DNA from: Candidatus Aegiribacteria sp. MLS_C
Lineage (GTDB): Bacteria; Fermentibacterota; Fermentibacteria; Fermentibacterales; JCC-6
NCBI GenBank assembly: GCA_002030045.1
Contig: LQBI01000024.1
Coordinates: 266,848-330,847 of the forward strand
Direction: 5' to 3'
Length of the DNA stretch: 64,000 bases
The notes under the pieces were generated by a model. It saw only the letters and a list, made by a program, of their open reading frames with translations. It was not told the origin of the DNA and did not search any database. Made by a program: the position numbers and the translations under genes. Numbering within the stretch: position 1 is the stretch's first letter; every line of letters begins with the position of its first letter. This document shows positions 36,055 through 45,548 of this stretch, piece by piece.

Positions 36055-36884
36055 GAACAGATATCCTCCGCTATGCTCTCCAGCCTTCCTCCGGGAACCA
36101 TCATGTAAGGTTCGAATATGCAGTGTATCCTGCTCTCATGGAAACCGAGACCCTCCCAGAATGCCCTCTCGCGGTGCCTGGTACCCTCCGGGTCCCGTCC
36201 GCCGGGGAAGAGGAGTATGACATGGTCCGGACCGAGGCTGACCGCCCCCTCCGCCGAGACCATCGGCCATGCTCCGGATCCCGGAGCCGATATCCTGCAC
36301 CCCAGTCTCTCCAGTATGTCGGCGAAATAGGTCCCTCCCCCGGCCACCGTCATGCTGGATGATCCATACTCGTGGTAGATCACGACCAGGACATCAAGAG
36401 GAACCACTTCGGACAGTTCCAGTCTCAGTGAATCAAGGGTTGTTTCCAGATCGCTCCTGAACTCGGCCGCTCGCGCGCCGTACCTCGCGTCCAGGGAATC
36501 AAGCGCGGCAAAAACCCCTTCGAGGGAATCGAAACCGTAGCTGTAGCACGGGATCCCCAGGTCCTCCGCCAGCTCCCTCAGTACGGGGCTGTCTCCGGAC
36601 ATGTGTATGGATGTGGGCGAAAGTGCCGCAATGCTCTCCAGCGAGGGATCGAGATACCCTCCGACATTCGGGATCCCGGCCACCTCGGGAGGCCAGTCGG
36701 AGTACCTGTCAACACCTGCGATCCTCTCGCCCAGTCCGCACCGGAACATTATCTCTACCAGCGAGGGACCCAGGACCACGAACCTGCTGTCGAAGGTGGA
36801 GGCATCTCCTCCTCCGCAGCAGCACAGAATCATGATGCCCATTACCAGCAGCGGCGGTGCGGCCTTCGCCAGCCTCACTCCCAT
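36042..36884 (-). CDS. btuF: Periplasmic binding lipoprotein (BtuF-like)
   Basis: This 280-residue metal-chelate binding protein has a lipoprotein-type N-terminus (IMILCCC) and the type III fold segments SLVEIMFRCGLGERIAGVDR, GGYLDPSLESIAALSPT and YFADILERLGCRI. It probably captures cobamides or ferric chelates for BtuCD. Its start lies inside the end of the sigma-factor gene, so importer expression appears tied to the dnaK-rpoD series. Substrate unproven. Confidence 0.85.
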   Translation of the reverse strand: MGVRLAKAAPPLLVMGIMILCCCGGGDASTFDSRFVVLGPSLVEIMFRCGLGERIAGVDRYSDWPPEVAGIPNVGGYLDPSLESIAALSPTSIHMSGDSPVLRELAEDLGIPCYSYGFDSLEGVFAALDSLDARYGARAAEFRSDLETTLDSLRLELSEVVPLDVLVVIYHEYGSSSMTVAGGGTYFADILERLGCRISAPGSGAWPMVSAEGAVSLGPDHVILLFPGGRDPEGTRHRERAFWEGLGFHESRIHCIFEPYMMVPGGRLESIAEDICSCLL

Positions 36885-38194
36885 TCCCCCATCTCCGACA
36901 GCAGACCATGGTTCCTGAGCTTGATAAGCGCCCTCGCCTCTATCTGCCTGACCCTCTCCCTGCTTATTCCCATGGCCCTTCCCAGCTGTGCAAGGGTACA
37001 GGGCTCGTTGTCAAGCAGACCGAAACGGAGGGTTATTATTGTTTTCTCCCTGTCGGACAATGACTCCAGTGCCGTCTCTATCCTGGTCCTGAGGTCAAGG
37101 TCCGCAGCCAGACTGTCGGGAGGCTTGAGCCTGCCCTCCAGGTAATCCGCTATCGTCGCGTCGCTGTCGGTCCCCGTGCGGTCAAGCGAGAGGGGAGGCG
37201 CCGTGGAGAGGTATATCTCCTCAATCTCCTCCCTTCCCATCCCCATGTATGATGCCAGTTCCTCTATAGTGGGTTCCCTCCCGAATTCGGTGGCGTAGTC
37301 TCTAACGAACCTTCTGATTGCTGAGTTTTCGCTCTGCATTCGTACCGGAAGCCTCACCAGCCTTCCGTGGCGGATTATCGATTTCATTATGTGCTGCCGG
37401 ATCCACCATACTGAGAAGGTGGATAGCTTGCATCCCCTTTCGGGATCGAAACGCCTCACCGCCTCCATGAGACCCTGGCATCCCTCCTGCACCAGGTCCA
37501 TCTCCTCCATCACGTCGAAGGGGTTGAACCTCTTCACTATCGTCAGCACAAGCGCCAGATTGGCCTCCACGAACCTCTCCACCAGGTCCCTCATACTGAA
37601 CAGGGCCTCATCGAACCTCTTCGCGGCGTCCGAGAGCTTCAGGAGACCGGTACCGGCGGTGACCTCGATCAGGTCCAGCATATTGCTCACCGAGCTCACC
37701 CAGGGCTGCAGCATGAATGCCCTGTAGTTTCGTTCAGCCACTTTCGCGCCTATGTCATCCAGTTCAGTGGCCAGGAGATCGAGGACCTCCGAATCGATGC
37801 CGGACTCGGAGAGCATCCGGTTCCTGACGGCGATAAGCTCCCTGCAGCGGTCGAGACAGGAGAAGAGGTCCCTTCCCATCTCCTCCACCATGTGCCACAG
37901 AAGGTGCAGTCCCCTGACGGCTTCCCTGTTCAGGTAAGGGCCGTCGAGAGAGCGGAGGAGTCCCGCGAGTTCGGATCTCCTGGACTCCGGCATCATGCCC
38001 CGGTCAAGGTTCCAGAAGCCACCGTCCAGCATCGTCCTTTCCGGTATGCCGCCATCGGCCATCTCCTCCAGCGGTCCCATGATCATCCTGCGACCCTGCG
38101 GGACCGACATGATGGACTCCAGCATCACTGTCCTGAGCCTCCCGTACTCCTGAAGCAGTTCCTCCTCCTCCGCCGGCTCCATGGGTTGCACCAC
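36875..38194 (-). CDS. RpoD-like sigma70-family factor
   Basis: The 439-residue sigma factor lies directly after dnaG, the classic rpoD location. Region 2 is clear (VEANLALVLTIVKRF, DLVQEGCQGLMEAV, LSTFSVWWIRQHIMKSI), as are region 3 (RLPVRM, EPTIEELASYMG) and region 4 (ESLSDREKTIITLRFGLL, MGISRERVRQIEARAL). Residues 1-190 replace the usual region 1.1/1.2 and non-conserved region; the DPVRMYxREMG signature is not visible. The residue equal to Thr440 of E. coli sigma70, which helps read the -10 element, is Met270, while Gln267 is kept. The start is a GTG; an ATG four codons later is possible. Either the primary sigma factor of a divergent lineage or a close relative. Confidence 0.88.
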   Translation of the reverse strand: MVQPMEPAEEEELLQEYGRLRTVMLESIMSVPQGRRMIMGPLEEMADGGIPERTMLDGGFWNLDRGMMPESRRSELAGLLRSLDGPYLNREAVRGLHLLWHMVEEMGRDLFSCLDRCRELIAVRNRMLSESGIDSEVLDLLATELDDIGAKVAERNYRAFMLQPWVSSVSNMLDLIEVTAGTGLLKLSDAAKRFDEALFSMRDLVERFVEANLALVLTIVKRFNPFDVMEEMDLVQEGCQGLMEAVRRFDPERGCKLSTFSVWWIRQHIMKSIIRHGRLVRLPVRMQSENSAIRRFVRDYATEFGREPTIEELASYMGMGREEIEEIYLSTAPPLSLDRTGTDSDATIADYLEGRLKPPDSLAADLDLRTRIETALESLSDREKTIITLRFGLLDNEPCTLAQLGRAMGISRERVRQIEARALIKLRNHGLLSEMGEWE

Positions 38195-38267
38195 ATTCAG
38201 CTGGCGGTAGAAGATAGTGCTGGAGGAGCAGTCCCTTCCGGATCCCTGTCCCGGTATGTCGACCTCC

Positions 38268-39998
38268 CTACATGTTCAGCAGACGGCCTTCGATCTCAGC
38301 TATCCTTCTCCTGATATCCTCCGGGTTTTCGTCCTCGCCGGACCTCAGCAGTGACCTGAGATGCTTCCTCTCCCTCTGCAACCTGAACTTATCCAGGGCT
38401 TTCATGATGCGGTCCCTGTCCTCCGACTCGGTCCGCTGGAAATGCACGGACATGATCATCGCGCAGACCTTTTTCTCCTCGTCCTCGAGCGAAGATATGC
38501 TGAACTCGGAAAGACCCTCCTTCGACTGCCGTTTCATCTGCTCGAGGATGGACGCCGCGACATCGCTTCGCAGGTCATCGGCCTGGACGTAATCTATCAG
38601 AGGATCGGCAAGACCGTCGGGAGACATGAGCAGTCCGGCCAGTAAGCTGCGGTCCCAGGGACTTATCAGCGTTCCTCCGTCACCCTGTACCGCTCGGCGC
38701 CTCTCCCCCGTGTTCTCCTCTTCCATCTCGCTGCGGATCGTCTCGATCGAGTACCCCGTCTCCTCCGAAACGACCTTCATGAGTGTCTCTCTGATGACAG
38801 GCTCGGTAGCCTTCGAAGCCACGGAGGCAAGCCTCTGGACTACCCGCACCTTTCGCTGCGTACCCTGCACCGATGACCATCCACCGAGCAGACCCAGAGC
38901 GTACCTTATGGGGTCCCCGGCTGCAGAGACGAGTTCGAGGACCGCCTCATCCGGTCTGTCCCTGAGGTAGTCGTCAGGGTCCTGACGGTCCGGGAGGGCC
39001 ATGATCCTGGGAAGGTAACCCTCTTCCAGCAGTACTTCCGCCGCCCTGACCGCCGCTCTCTGTCCCGCCGGGTCCCCGTCGTAGCAGATGTAGATCGAGG
39101 AGGCCATACCCCCTATCTGCCTTGCCTGGGAAGGCGTAAGAGCGGTACCGCAGGTGGCTACTGCGCAATCGAATCCCTTCTCGACGAACCTGGCGTGATC
39201 AAAGTAACCCTCCACGAGTATGACCATGTCCAGGTCACGAGAGGCGGAAGCAGCCTCCCTGTAGCCGTAGAGGTGGTTGCCCTTGCTGTATATCGGGGAA
39301 TCCGGCCCGTTGAGGTACTTCGGTTTCCGGCTGTCAGCGCTTCCCAGCAGCCTTCCGCCGAAGCTTATCACCCTGCCGCGCCTGTCGCATATGGGGAACA
39401 GTATCCTGTTCCTGAACCTGTCGTAGACCCCGCTTCCCCGGGTGGACCTCAGGGACACGCCGGCCTCTATGAGCTGGCTGTCCGAATAGCCCCTGCCCTG
39501 AAGATACGGACTGAGTTCGCTTCCCTCAGGGGCCCATCCTACGCCCAGCTTTCTGATGGTCCCCTCGGAGATGGACCTGGAGGCCAGGTAGTCCAGCGCC
39601 CGCCGGCCCTCGCCGGCAGCGAGCCTTCCCCTGTAGAAGCCGTGGGATTCGGCAAGGATCTCCCTGAACACATCGGTCCTCGAGCCGTCCCTGCCCGTCT
39701 TCTCGAGAGGGACACCGGCCTCCGCCGCCAGCTCCTCCACCGCCTCGGTGAAGGAGAAGTTCAGGTAGTTCATAAGGAACGAGAAAACGTCTCCTCCTGC
39801 GCCGCAACCGAAGCAGTGGTACATCTGCCGGTCGGGAGATACGAAAAAGGAAGGGGTCTTCTCTTTGTGGAAAGGACATAGACCCTTGATGCTGCGGCCT
39901 GCCCTTCTGAGAATCACGTACCTCCCGATGACGGAGACAATATCGGTGGCGGCTCGCACCCTTTCTATGGACCTCTCCGAATAGCAGCCGCCGGCCAT
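38268..39998 (-). CDS. dnaG: DNA primase
   Basis: DnaG makes RNA primers at the replication fork. The 576-residue protein has the CHC2 zinc finger (CPFHKEKTPSF, YHCFGCGAGG), the catalytic core (YLNGPDSPIYSKG), a TOPRIM domain with ILVEGYFDHARF and CYDGDPAGQRAA, and a shorter C-terminal helicase-binding region (450-576). The TOPRIM EGY motif has Phe-Asp in place of the common Met-Asp. The ATG shares one base with the mutS2 stop. Followed by the sigma factor gene after 73 bases. Confidence 0.97.
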   Translation of the reverse strand: MAGGCYSERSIERVRAATDIVSVIGRYVILRRAGRSIKGLCPFHKEKTPSFFVSPDRQMYHCFGCGAGGDVFSFLMNYLNFSFTEAVEELAAEAGVPLEKTGRDGSRTDVFREILAESHGFYRGRLAAGEGRRALDYLASRSISEGTIRKLGVGWAPEGSELSPYLQGRGYSDSQLIEAGVSLRSTRGSGVYDRFRNRILFPICDRRGRVISFGGRLLGSADSRKPKYLNGPDSPIYSKGNHLYGYREAASASRDLDMVILVEGYFDHARFVEKGFDCAVATCGTALTPSQARQIGGMASSIYICYDGDPAGQRAAVRAAEVLLEEGYLPRIMALPDRQDPDDYLRDRPDEAVLELVSAAGDPIRYALGLLGGWSSVQGTQRKVRVVQRLASVASKATEPVIRETLMKVVSEETGYSIETIRSEMEEENTGERRRAVQGDGGTLISPWDRSLLAGLLMSPDGLADPLIDYVQADDLRSDVAASILEQMKRQSKEGLSEFSISSLEDEEKKVCAMIMSVHFQRTESEDRDRIMKALDKFRLQRERKHLRSLLRSGEDENPEDIRRRIAEIEGRLLNM

Positions 39999-42331
39999 CA
40001 GACCTTGCCGCCCCCCCGTCCCGGATAGATTATTGTCACGCCGATCCCGCCCTCCGACGGGAGCCCCGGTCTGAAGCTCCCTATCCTTCTGTCACTGCGG
40101 ACGCTGTCTATGACGGCTTTCATCAGGATGCCCTTGCCCTTCCCGTGTATCACCCTGATGAAGGGTATTCCCGCTGCCAGACCTTCCTCGACGGCCCTGT
40201 CCAGCTCCACCAGTGCCTCGTCTGCCGAAAGCCCCCTCAGGTCCAGTTCAGTCTCGGCGTCCACGGGGCAGCTCCATCCCGCCGAAGGGGGCTTCTCATC
40301 AGGAGGCTCGACCCGGGTCACCTGGTCGGTGGATTTCCTCAACCTGAGATTGCCCATGGTTACGGTCACATGATCCTCGCCCACCTCTTCAATCCTCCCC
40401 GGGCCGCTCCATCCGATCACGCCCACCCAGTCACCCTCTCTAAGGCCTTCAGCTGACTCCTCGCCGCGGCACCCGTTCCAGCCGGGGGTTTCCATCCTTG
40501 CGGATATCTCCCTTATCTTCTCCCTCAGCTGCTTCCTCTCCTCGCGGGATTCCGTCCTGGCAAGCCGGCCGAGGAGTGAATCCGCCCTGGAGTTGATGTC
40601 CCTTCCCAGACCGGCCAGTTCTTCGATCATCCTGTCCCGGTTCTTCTGGAACTCCCTCTTCTCCTCCTCCAGTTCCCTTACCCTTCTCGCTACCTGTTCC
40701 CTGCTCCTCTCGGTCTCCTCCTGAAGCAGCTCAATCCCTTCGCAGAGTTCCTTCCTGGCGGATGTGACCTCCTCCAGCAACCTGTCGAGCCTGAAGGAGT
40801 CACCGGCGAGTTCCTGGGCTCTGGAGAGGACCTCCACCGGGAATTCCATCCTTCTCGCTATCTCAAGAGTGAAGGATGAACCGGGCATCCCTGCAACGAA
40901 GGTGTAGTCCGGCTCCAGCGTCTCCTTCCGGAAGTTCATGCTGCCGCTGTAGAACCCTTCCCTGCCCTGGGCCAGGCTCTTCAGCTGTCCCTGGTGCGTG
41001 GTCACGATCACCCTGCACCCCGAACCTGCCAATCTCTCCAGCACTGATGCGGCCAGCGCAGCTCCTGTAAGCGGGTCAGTTCCAGCAGAAGGCTCGTCTA
41101 TCAGGGCCAGGGAACCGTCGCCAGGAGCCCTCATCATCTCCAGCTGTTCCTGGAGCCTGGCGGAATAGGTGCTCTGGTGCTGGAAGATGGACTGCTGATC
41201 GCCTATCGAGACGTGTAGCCTCCCGAAGAACGGCATCGAGGAGCCGGGACCGGCCAGGCATCCCAATCCCGAATGGGCGCATGCGACGGAGAGCCCGACG
41301 GACTTCAGCAGAACGCTCTTCCCGCCGGCATTGGGTCCGCTGACGATAAGCACTCTCCAATCCTCGGGGAGTTCTATTGTATTCCTCACCATCTCGTCGC
41401 TCCGTATCAGCGGATGCCCAAGGTCCCTCAGGCAGAGTCTGCCCTCCTCGGGGAACACCGAACCGGTCCGCTGATGGTAGACGGCGCGGGCGTATACGGC
41501 ATCGAGCCCGGCAACCGCGTCGACGGATCCCAGAACCAAGGGCAGGACCCGCCTGAGGTCCATCGTGGCTTCCCTCAGTATCCTCCGTCTCTCGTAGTCC
41601 AGATCGAGGGAGGCTTCCCTGAGCGCATTACCGTCCTCGACAAGCTCCGCCGGTTCGATGAATACCGTCTCACCGCTCTCGGACCTGTCATGGACGATCC
41701 CCCGTACGTCGCCCTTCCTGGAGGAGACCACCGGGAGGACGTACCTTCCGTCCCTTATGGTAGGCGGCATGTCACGAAGGACACCGCCCCCGGAGAGCGA
41801 TGAGGATATTCTGCCTATCCTGCTGGACAGCTTCCTCTTCAGGTCCTCCACCCGCCGCGTGAGACGTTCGTACTCCCTGGTGGCCGCGGGTGAGAGTTCC
41901 CCGTCGGGCGTCGTCAGGGATACCAGGTGCGTTCCGATGCCGGGAACCACGGAAACCCGCTCCAGGTATCCGGCCAGACCTGAAAGGTCTCCCGTCTCCT
42001 CTGATCTGGCCGCCAGCAGGTCAGCGAAGGAACGCTGCAGTGAGAGAGCTTCGCCGGCGTCACGCAGCTGACGGGGTTCCAGGACCAGCGCTCCGTCCTC
42101 CAGCTGGTCACATATTCCGATCAATTCGTCCAGACCCGCTGCGGGGACACCCATGCCGAGGGATATCAGTGAAACGGCATCCAGGGTCTCCCGGGCCAGT
42201 TCAGAGGAGCGCTCACGGGTCCATCCCGGTTCCAGGGCCATGACCCTTGACCTTCCAGCGTGGCTATGGGTTCCGGCAGCCACGCTCTCCAGAACCTTCC
42301 CGAATTCCAGTCTGCCTGTGGACGAGTCCAT
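39998..42331 (-). CDS. mutS2: MutS2, ribosome-rescue/anti-recombination ATPase
   Basis: This 777-residue MutS2-type ATPase lacks the MutS mismatch-recognition domain and has a C-terminal Smr endonuclease-like domain (LDLRGLSADEAL, VIHGKGKGILM). Walker A is VSGPNAGGKSVLL (about 334-346), Walker B SLALIDEPSAGTD, and a long coiled coil with a KOW-like segment (GDWVGVIGWSGPGRI) precedes Smr. Family members act on collided ribosomes and suppress recombination. dnaJ lies 21 bases upstream, dnaG overlaps downstream. Confidence 0.95.
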   Translation of the reverse strand: MDSSTGRLEFGKVLESVAAGTHSHAGRSRVMALEPGWTRERSSELARETLDAVSLISLGMGVPAAGLDELIGICDQLEDGALVLEPRQLRDAGEALSLQRSFADLLAARSEETGDLSGLAGYLERVSVVPGIGTHLVSLTTPDGELSPAATREYERLTRRVEDLKRKLSSRIGRISSSLSGGGVLRDMPPTIRDGRYVLPVVSSRKGDVRGIVHDRSESGETVFIEPAELVEDGNALREASLDLDYERRRILREATMDLRRVLPLVLGSVDAVAGLDAVYARAVYHQRTGSVFPEEGRLCLRDLGHPLIRSDEMVRNTIELPEDWRVLIVSGPNAGGKSVLLKSVGLSVACAHSGLGCLAGPGSSMPFFGRLHVSIGDQQSIFQHQSTYSARLQEQLEMMRAPGDGSLALIDEPSAGTDPLTGAALAASVLERLAGSGCRVIVTTHQGQLKSLAQGREGFYSGSMNFRKETLEPDYTFVAGMPGSSFTLEIARRMEFPVEVLSRAQELAGDSFRLDRLLEEVTSARKELCEGIELLQEETERSREQVARRVRELEEEKREFQKNRDRMIEELAGLGRDINSRADSLLGRLARTESREERKQLREKIREISARMETPGWNGCRGEESAEGLREGDWVGVIGWSGPGRIEEVGEDHVTVTMGNLRLRKSTDQVTRVEPPDEKPPSAGWSCPVDAETELDLRGLSADEALVELDRAVEEGLAAGIPFIRVIHGKGKGILMKAVIDSVRSDRRIGSFRPGLPSEGGIGVTIIYPGRGGGKV

Positions 42332-42352
42332 TGATTCCGATCCTTTGGAACG

Positions 42353-43414
42353 CTAGACGGGTTTGAAACTGTCCGAGTCTGCAAGTTCCTTCAGGATGGC
42401 CTTCTCCTTCCTGCTCAGCTTCTTCGGAACGTACACGTCGGCTATGACGACTATGTCACCCCTGCCCAGCCCCTTTAGCTTCCGGATCCCCTTCCTCTTC
42501 ATGACCAGTCTCTCTCCGGGCTGCACACCCGATGGCAGGTCAACGCCTATGGCTTCGTCCTCTACCGCGGGAACAGTGATGCTGGTCCCGAGAGCGGCCT
42601 CGGGAAAAGAGATCCTCGTCCTGTAGACGAGATCGTACCCGTCCCTCTGGAAACCTCCGTAGTCGACCCTGGCGACCCTTATCAGCAGGTCGCCTGCGGG
42701 ACCGTCGTCCGGAGGCAGGTTTCCCTGACCCCTGAGCCTTATGTAGTGTCCTTCGGATATCCCAGCGGGGAGGTCAACGGATATCCTTCTCTCCCTCGGT
42801 TCCAGTCTCGATCCTCCACAGACAGGGCATGGCTTCTCCGGAATGCTGCCCCTGCCGCCGCAATCGGGACATACCGTCACCGTCTGCATGGTTCCCAGCA
42901 GCGTCCTCCTGACAGTTCTGATCCTGCCCTGCCCGCCGCATCTCGCGCAGGTGGTGAGGCCGTGGTCGGGATGGGCTCCGGAACCTCCGCAGGTGCTGCA
43001 GTGCTCGAGCCTCCTGACCTTGATCTCCCGTGTGCTTCCTGCGACGATCTCCCGCAGTTCGAGTTCCACGTCGATGACTATGTCCTCTCCCACCGAAGAG
43101 AAGTTCTCCGACCTGCGAAAACCGAATATCTCCTGGAAAGCCCTCAGAGCATCATCCATTCCGAACCCGCCGAAGAAATCGGACATGTCGGGCATGCCGT
43201 CGGCTGATCCGGTCATGTCGTAACGTCTTCTCTTGTCCGGATCGCTGAGAATCTCGTAAGCCTGGGTGATCTCCTTGAACTTCTCTTCCGCGTCCCTGTC
43301 GCCGGGATTGCGGTCCGGGTGGTACTGCAGCGCAAGCCGCCTGTAGGCGCTCTTTATCGCCGCATGGTCATCGTCCCTGCTAACGCCGAGGACCTGGTAG
43401 GGATCGTGGTTCAT
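42353..43414 (-). CDS. dnaJ: DnaJ co-chaperone
   Basis: DnaJ stimulates DnaK ATPase and delivers substrates. The J domain (about 4-68) has YHPDRNPGD with the HPD motif, followed by a short Gly/Phe/Asp-rich linker, four zinc-finger repeats (CSTCGGSG, CARCGGQG, CPDCGGRG, CPVCGGSR), and the C-terminal substrate-binding domains. ATG 43414 was chosen because it gives the usual MNHDPYQVLGV N-terminus; a TTG three codons earlier is possible. It follows dnaK after 154 bases. Confidence 0.96.
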   Translation of the reverse strand: MNHDPYQVLGVSRDDDHAAIKSAYRRLALQYHPDRNPGDRDAEEKFKEITQAYEILSDPDKRRRYDMTGSADGMPDMSDFFGGFGMDDALRAFQEIFGFRRSENFSSVGEDIVIDVELELREIVAGSTREIKVRRLEHCSTCGGSGAHPDHGLTTCARCGGQGRIRTVRRTLLGTMQTVTVCPDCGGRGSIPEKPCPVCGGSRLEPRERRISVDLPAGISEGHYIRLRGQGNLPPDDGPAGDLLIRVARVDYGGFQRDGYDLVYRTRISFPEAALGTSITVPAVEDEAIGVDLPSGVQPGERLVMKRKGIRKLKGLGRGDIVVIADVYVPKKLSRKEKAILKELADSDSFKPV

Positions 43415-43568
43415 CTTCTCCAATCAGGATACCTATCCATCATCGAACGATGTATACGGTACTACGTCTGCGGCGTACCTTTTTCGGCCTCACCGCCGTT
43501 CCGAAGCAGGAATATAGCACACGCGGATATTGAGTGGGCATCGACGGGGATCGCGTCCGGGCTGGAGC

Positions 43569-45425
43569 CTATTCCTCGGAGACATCCAGGGTGGCAATGC
43601 CACCGCTGCTGTCCTCCTCTTCCATGGAGTCCACCATGTTGAGGATGTTCCTCACGGTGTGCATCACCATCGATATTTCCTTCATGGCCCCTTCGACGGC
43701 GTCTATGCTGCTTCCGTCCCTGGCCGTCCTGAGTTCCTGGAGGGCGGCCTCCAGCTCTCCGGTGGAATCGGCATCCAGACGGTCCCGGCTCGAATTGAGG
43801 AGCTTTGACGCTTCATAGATGGACTGGTCGGCTATGTTGCGGACCTCTATGAGCTTGATCCTGTCACGATCGGTCTCCCTGTTCTGTCTCGCATCCTGAA
43901 TGAGTCTTCTGATGTCCTCGTCGCTGAGGCCTCCGCTGGGGTTCACCTTCATCTCCTGATGCTTGCCCGTCACAGCATCTTTCGCGTTCACGAACAGAAT
44001 GCCGTTTGCGTCTATTGAAAACGAGACCTCTATCCTTGGCACGCCCCTCGGCGCGGGACTGATACCCACAAGTTCGAAACGGGCCAGGCTCCTGTTCTCC
44101 TCGGCCAGCGTACGCTCTCCCTGGAGGACATGGATGCCTACCACCTGCTGGTTGTCCACCGCGGTGGTGAACATCTTGCTGCGCTTGATTGGAAGGGGAC
44201 TGTTCTTCTCTATGATGGGAGCCATGATCCCCCCCAGTGTCTCCACTCCCAGCGTGAGGGAAGTCACGTCGAGAAGGACCAGGTCCTTCCTCTGTCCGGA
44301 CACCACGGATCCTGCTATCGCAGCGCCCATTGCCACAACCTCGTCGGGATTGACGCTGTGGACAGGTTCCTGGTGGAAGGTCTCCTCGACCAGCTTCCTG
44401 ACAAGCGGTATCCTGGTGGAGCCTCCCACCAGGACTACGGTCTCCAGGTCGTCGTGAGTAAGACCGGCATCCTCCATGACCTGTTCGCAGAGAGGTTTCG
44501 TGCTCTCTACCAGGTCCCTTACGAGTCCTTCGAAGAGACCCCTGGTTATAGACATCTCCAGGTGTACCGGACCGATGTCGCTGGAGGCTATGAAGGGCAG
44601 GTTTATGGAGGTCTCCAGGGCCGTGGAAAGCTCACACTTGGCTCTCTCGGCAGCCTCCCTGACGCGCTGAGGGGCAACAGGGTCATCGGAGAGGTCTATA
44701 CCTTTGGAACGTTTGAATTCGTTCATTATCCAATCCACGAGACGCGCATCGAAATCGTCCCCGCCCAGCTGGGTGTTTCCGGTGGTGGCCTTCACCTCGA
44801 ATATTCCGTTCACCACCTGGAGGATGCTTATGTCGAAAGTCCCTCCGCCGAAATCGAATACGGCTATCTTCCGGCGCTCCACGGCGTCGGTGAATGCCAG
44901 CGCGGCTGCGGTGGGCTCGTTGAGCACCCTCTTGACGTTGAGACCGGCGATGGTGCATGCGGCCTTGGTCGCCTTGCGCTGTATCTCGTTGAAATGGGCC
45001 GGAACGGTCACGACTACGTCTGTCACCTCCTCGCCCAGGAACTCCTCTGCGCGATACTTCATCTTCTGCAGGATCATCGAGGATATCTCCTGGGGGGTGA
45101 AGGTCCTCCCGTCGCTGATCCTGACCACCGCATCGCCCTTGTCGTTGGGGATTATGTCGTAGGATACATTGAAGGTCTCCTTCTCCAGCTCCTCGTACTT
45201 CCTTCCCATGAGCCTCTTGATGCTGGTGACGGTGTCCTTCGGATTTGTTATGGCCTGCCGTTTGGCCACGATTCCGACGAGCCTGTCACCGGCGGGGGTG
45301 AAGGCCACGACTGAAGGCATTACCCTGGGTCCCTCGCCGGTCTGTATGACCACTGCATTTCCACCCTCGGATATCGCCATGCATGAATTAGTCGTTCCAA
45401 GGTCGATGCCTATCGTGCAGCCCAA
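43569..45425 (-). CDS. dnaK: DnaK (Hsp70)
   Basis: This 618-residue Hsp70 chaperone has IGIDLGTTNSCMA (ATP-binding phosphate loop), AVFDFGGGTFDIS, VVLVGGSTRIPLV and a standard substrate-binding domain followed by a helical lid. The acidic EEVD-like end is not present, as in bacteria; the tail is SSGGIATLDVSEE. The start codon is TTG with GGAGGG just upstream, an unusual choice for so highly expressed a gene. grpE and hrcA are not in the window. A structured leader and a strong promoter lie upstream. Confidence 0.97.
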   Translation of the reverse strand: MGCTIGIDLGTTNSCMAISEGGNAVVIQTGEGPRVMPSVVAFTPAGDRLVGIVAKRQAITNPKDTVTSIKRLMGRKYEELEKETFNVSYDIIPNDKGDAVVRISDGRTFTPQEISSMILQKMKYRAEEFLGEEVTDVVVTVPAHFNEIQRKATKAACTIAGLNVKRVLNEPTAAALAFTDAVERRKIAVFDFGGGTFDISILQVVNGIFEVKATTGNTQLGGDDFDARLVDWIMNEFKRSKGIDLSDDPVAPQRVREAAERAKCELSTALETSINLPFIASSDIGPVHLEMSITRGLFEGLVRDLVESTKPLCEQVMEDAGLTHDDLETVVLVGGSTRIPLVRKLVEETFHQEPVHSVNPDEVVAMGAAIAGSVVSGQRKDLVLLDVTSLTLGVETLGGIMAPIIEKNSPLPIKRSKMFTTAVDNQQVVGIHVLQGERTLAEENRSLARFELVGISPAPRGVPRIEVSFSIDANGILFVNAKDAVTGKHQEMKVNPSGGLSDEDIRRLIQDARQNRETDRDRIKLIEVRNIADQSIYEASKLLNSSRDRLDADSTGELEAALQELRTARDGSSIDAVEGAMKEISMVMHTVRNILNMVDSMEEEDSSGGIATLDVSEE

Positions 45426-45456
45426 GGTCCCTCCTTACAAATGATCAGGGTATCGT

Positions 45457-45516
45457 CTTCCCATGGAGGACTCCGTTCCCTTTCCCTGCAGACGGAGTAT
45501 TGATAATCCATGGAAG
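45457..45516 (-). promoter_or_regulatory. Nested hairpin in the dnaK leader
   Basis: Inner arms ACTCCGT (45470-45476) and ACGGAGT (45492-45498) form a 7-bp stem with a 15-base loop. Outer arms at 45457-45467 and 45507-45516 pair over about ten bases with one bulged base. It sits between the promoter and the ribosome site of dnaK. It may be an RNA thermometer or protein-binding site; function not shown. Confidence 0.5.
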
Positions 45517-45548
45517 CGGTAAATCCAACAGGCCGTCGAACAGGGGTT

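Noticed and set aside
36108-36120. tRNA T-loop-like GGTTCGAA sequences (also in mrpE and at the right edge)
   Set aside because: They fall inside clear coding sequence with no cloverleaf around them.
36885-38267. Cobalamin riboswitch upstream of btuF
   Set aside because: btuF starts inside the sigma gene; no untranslated leader exists to hold one.
39998-42331. MutS mismatch repair protein
   Set aside because: The mismatch-recognition domain is missing and an Smr domain is present, so it is MutS2.
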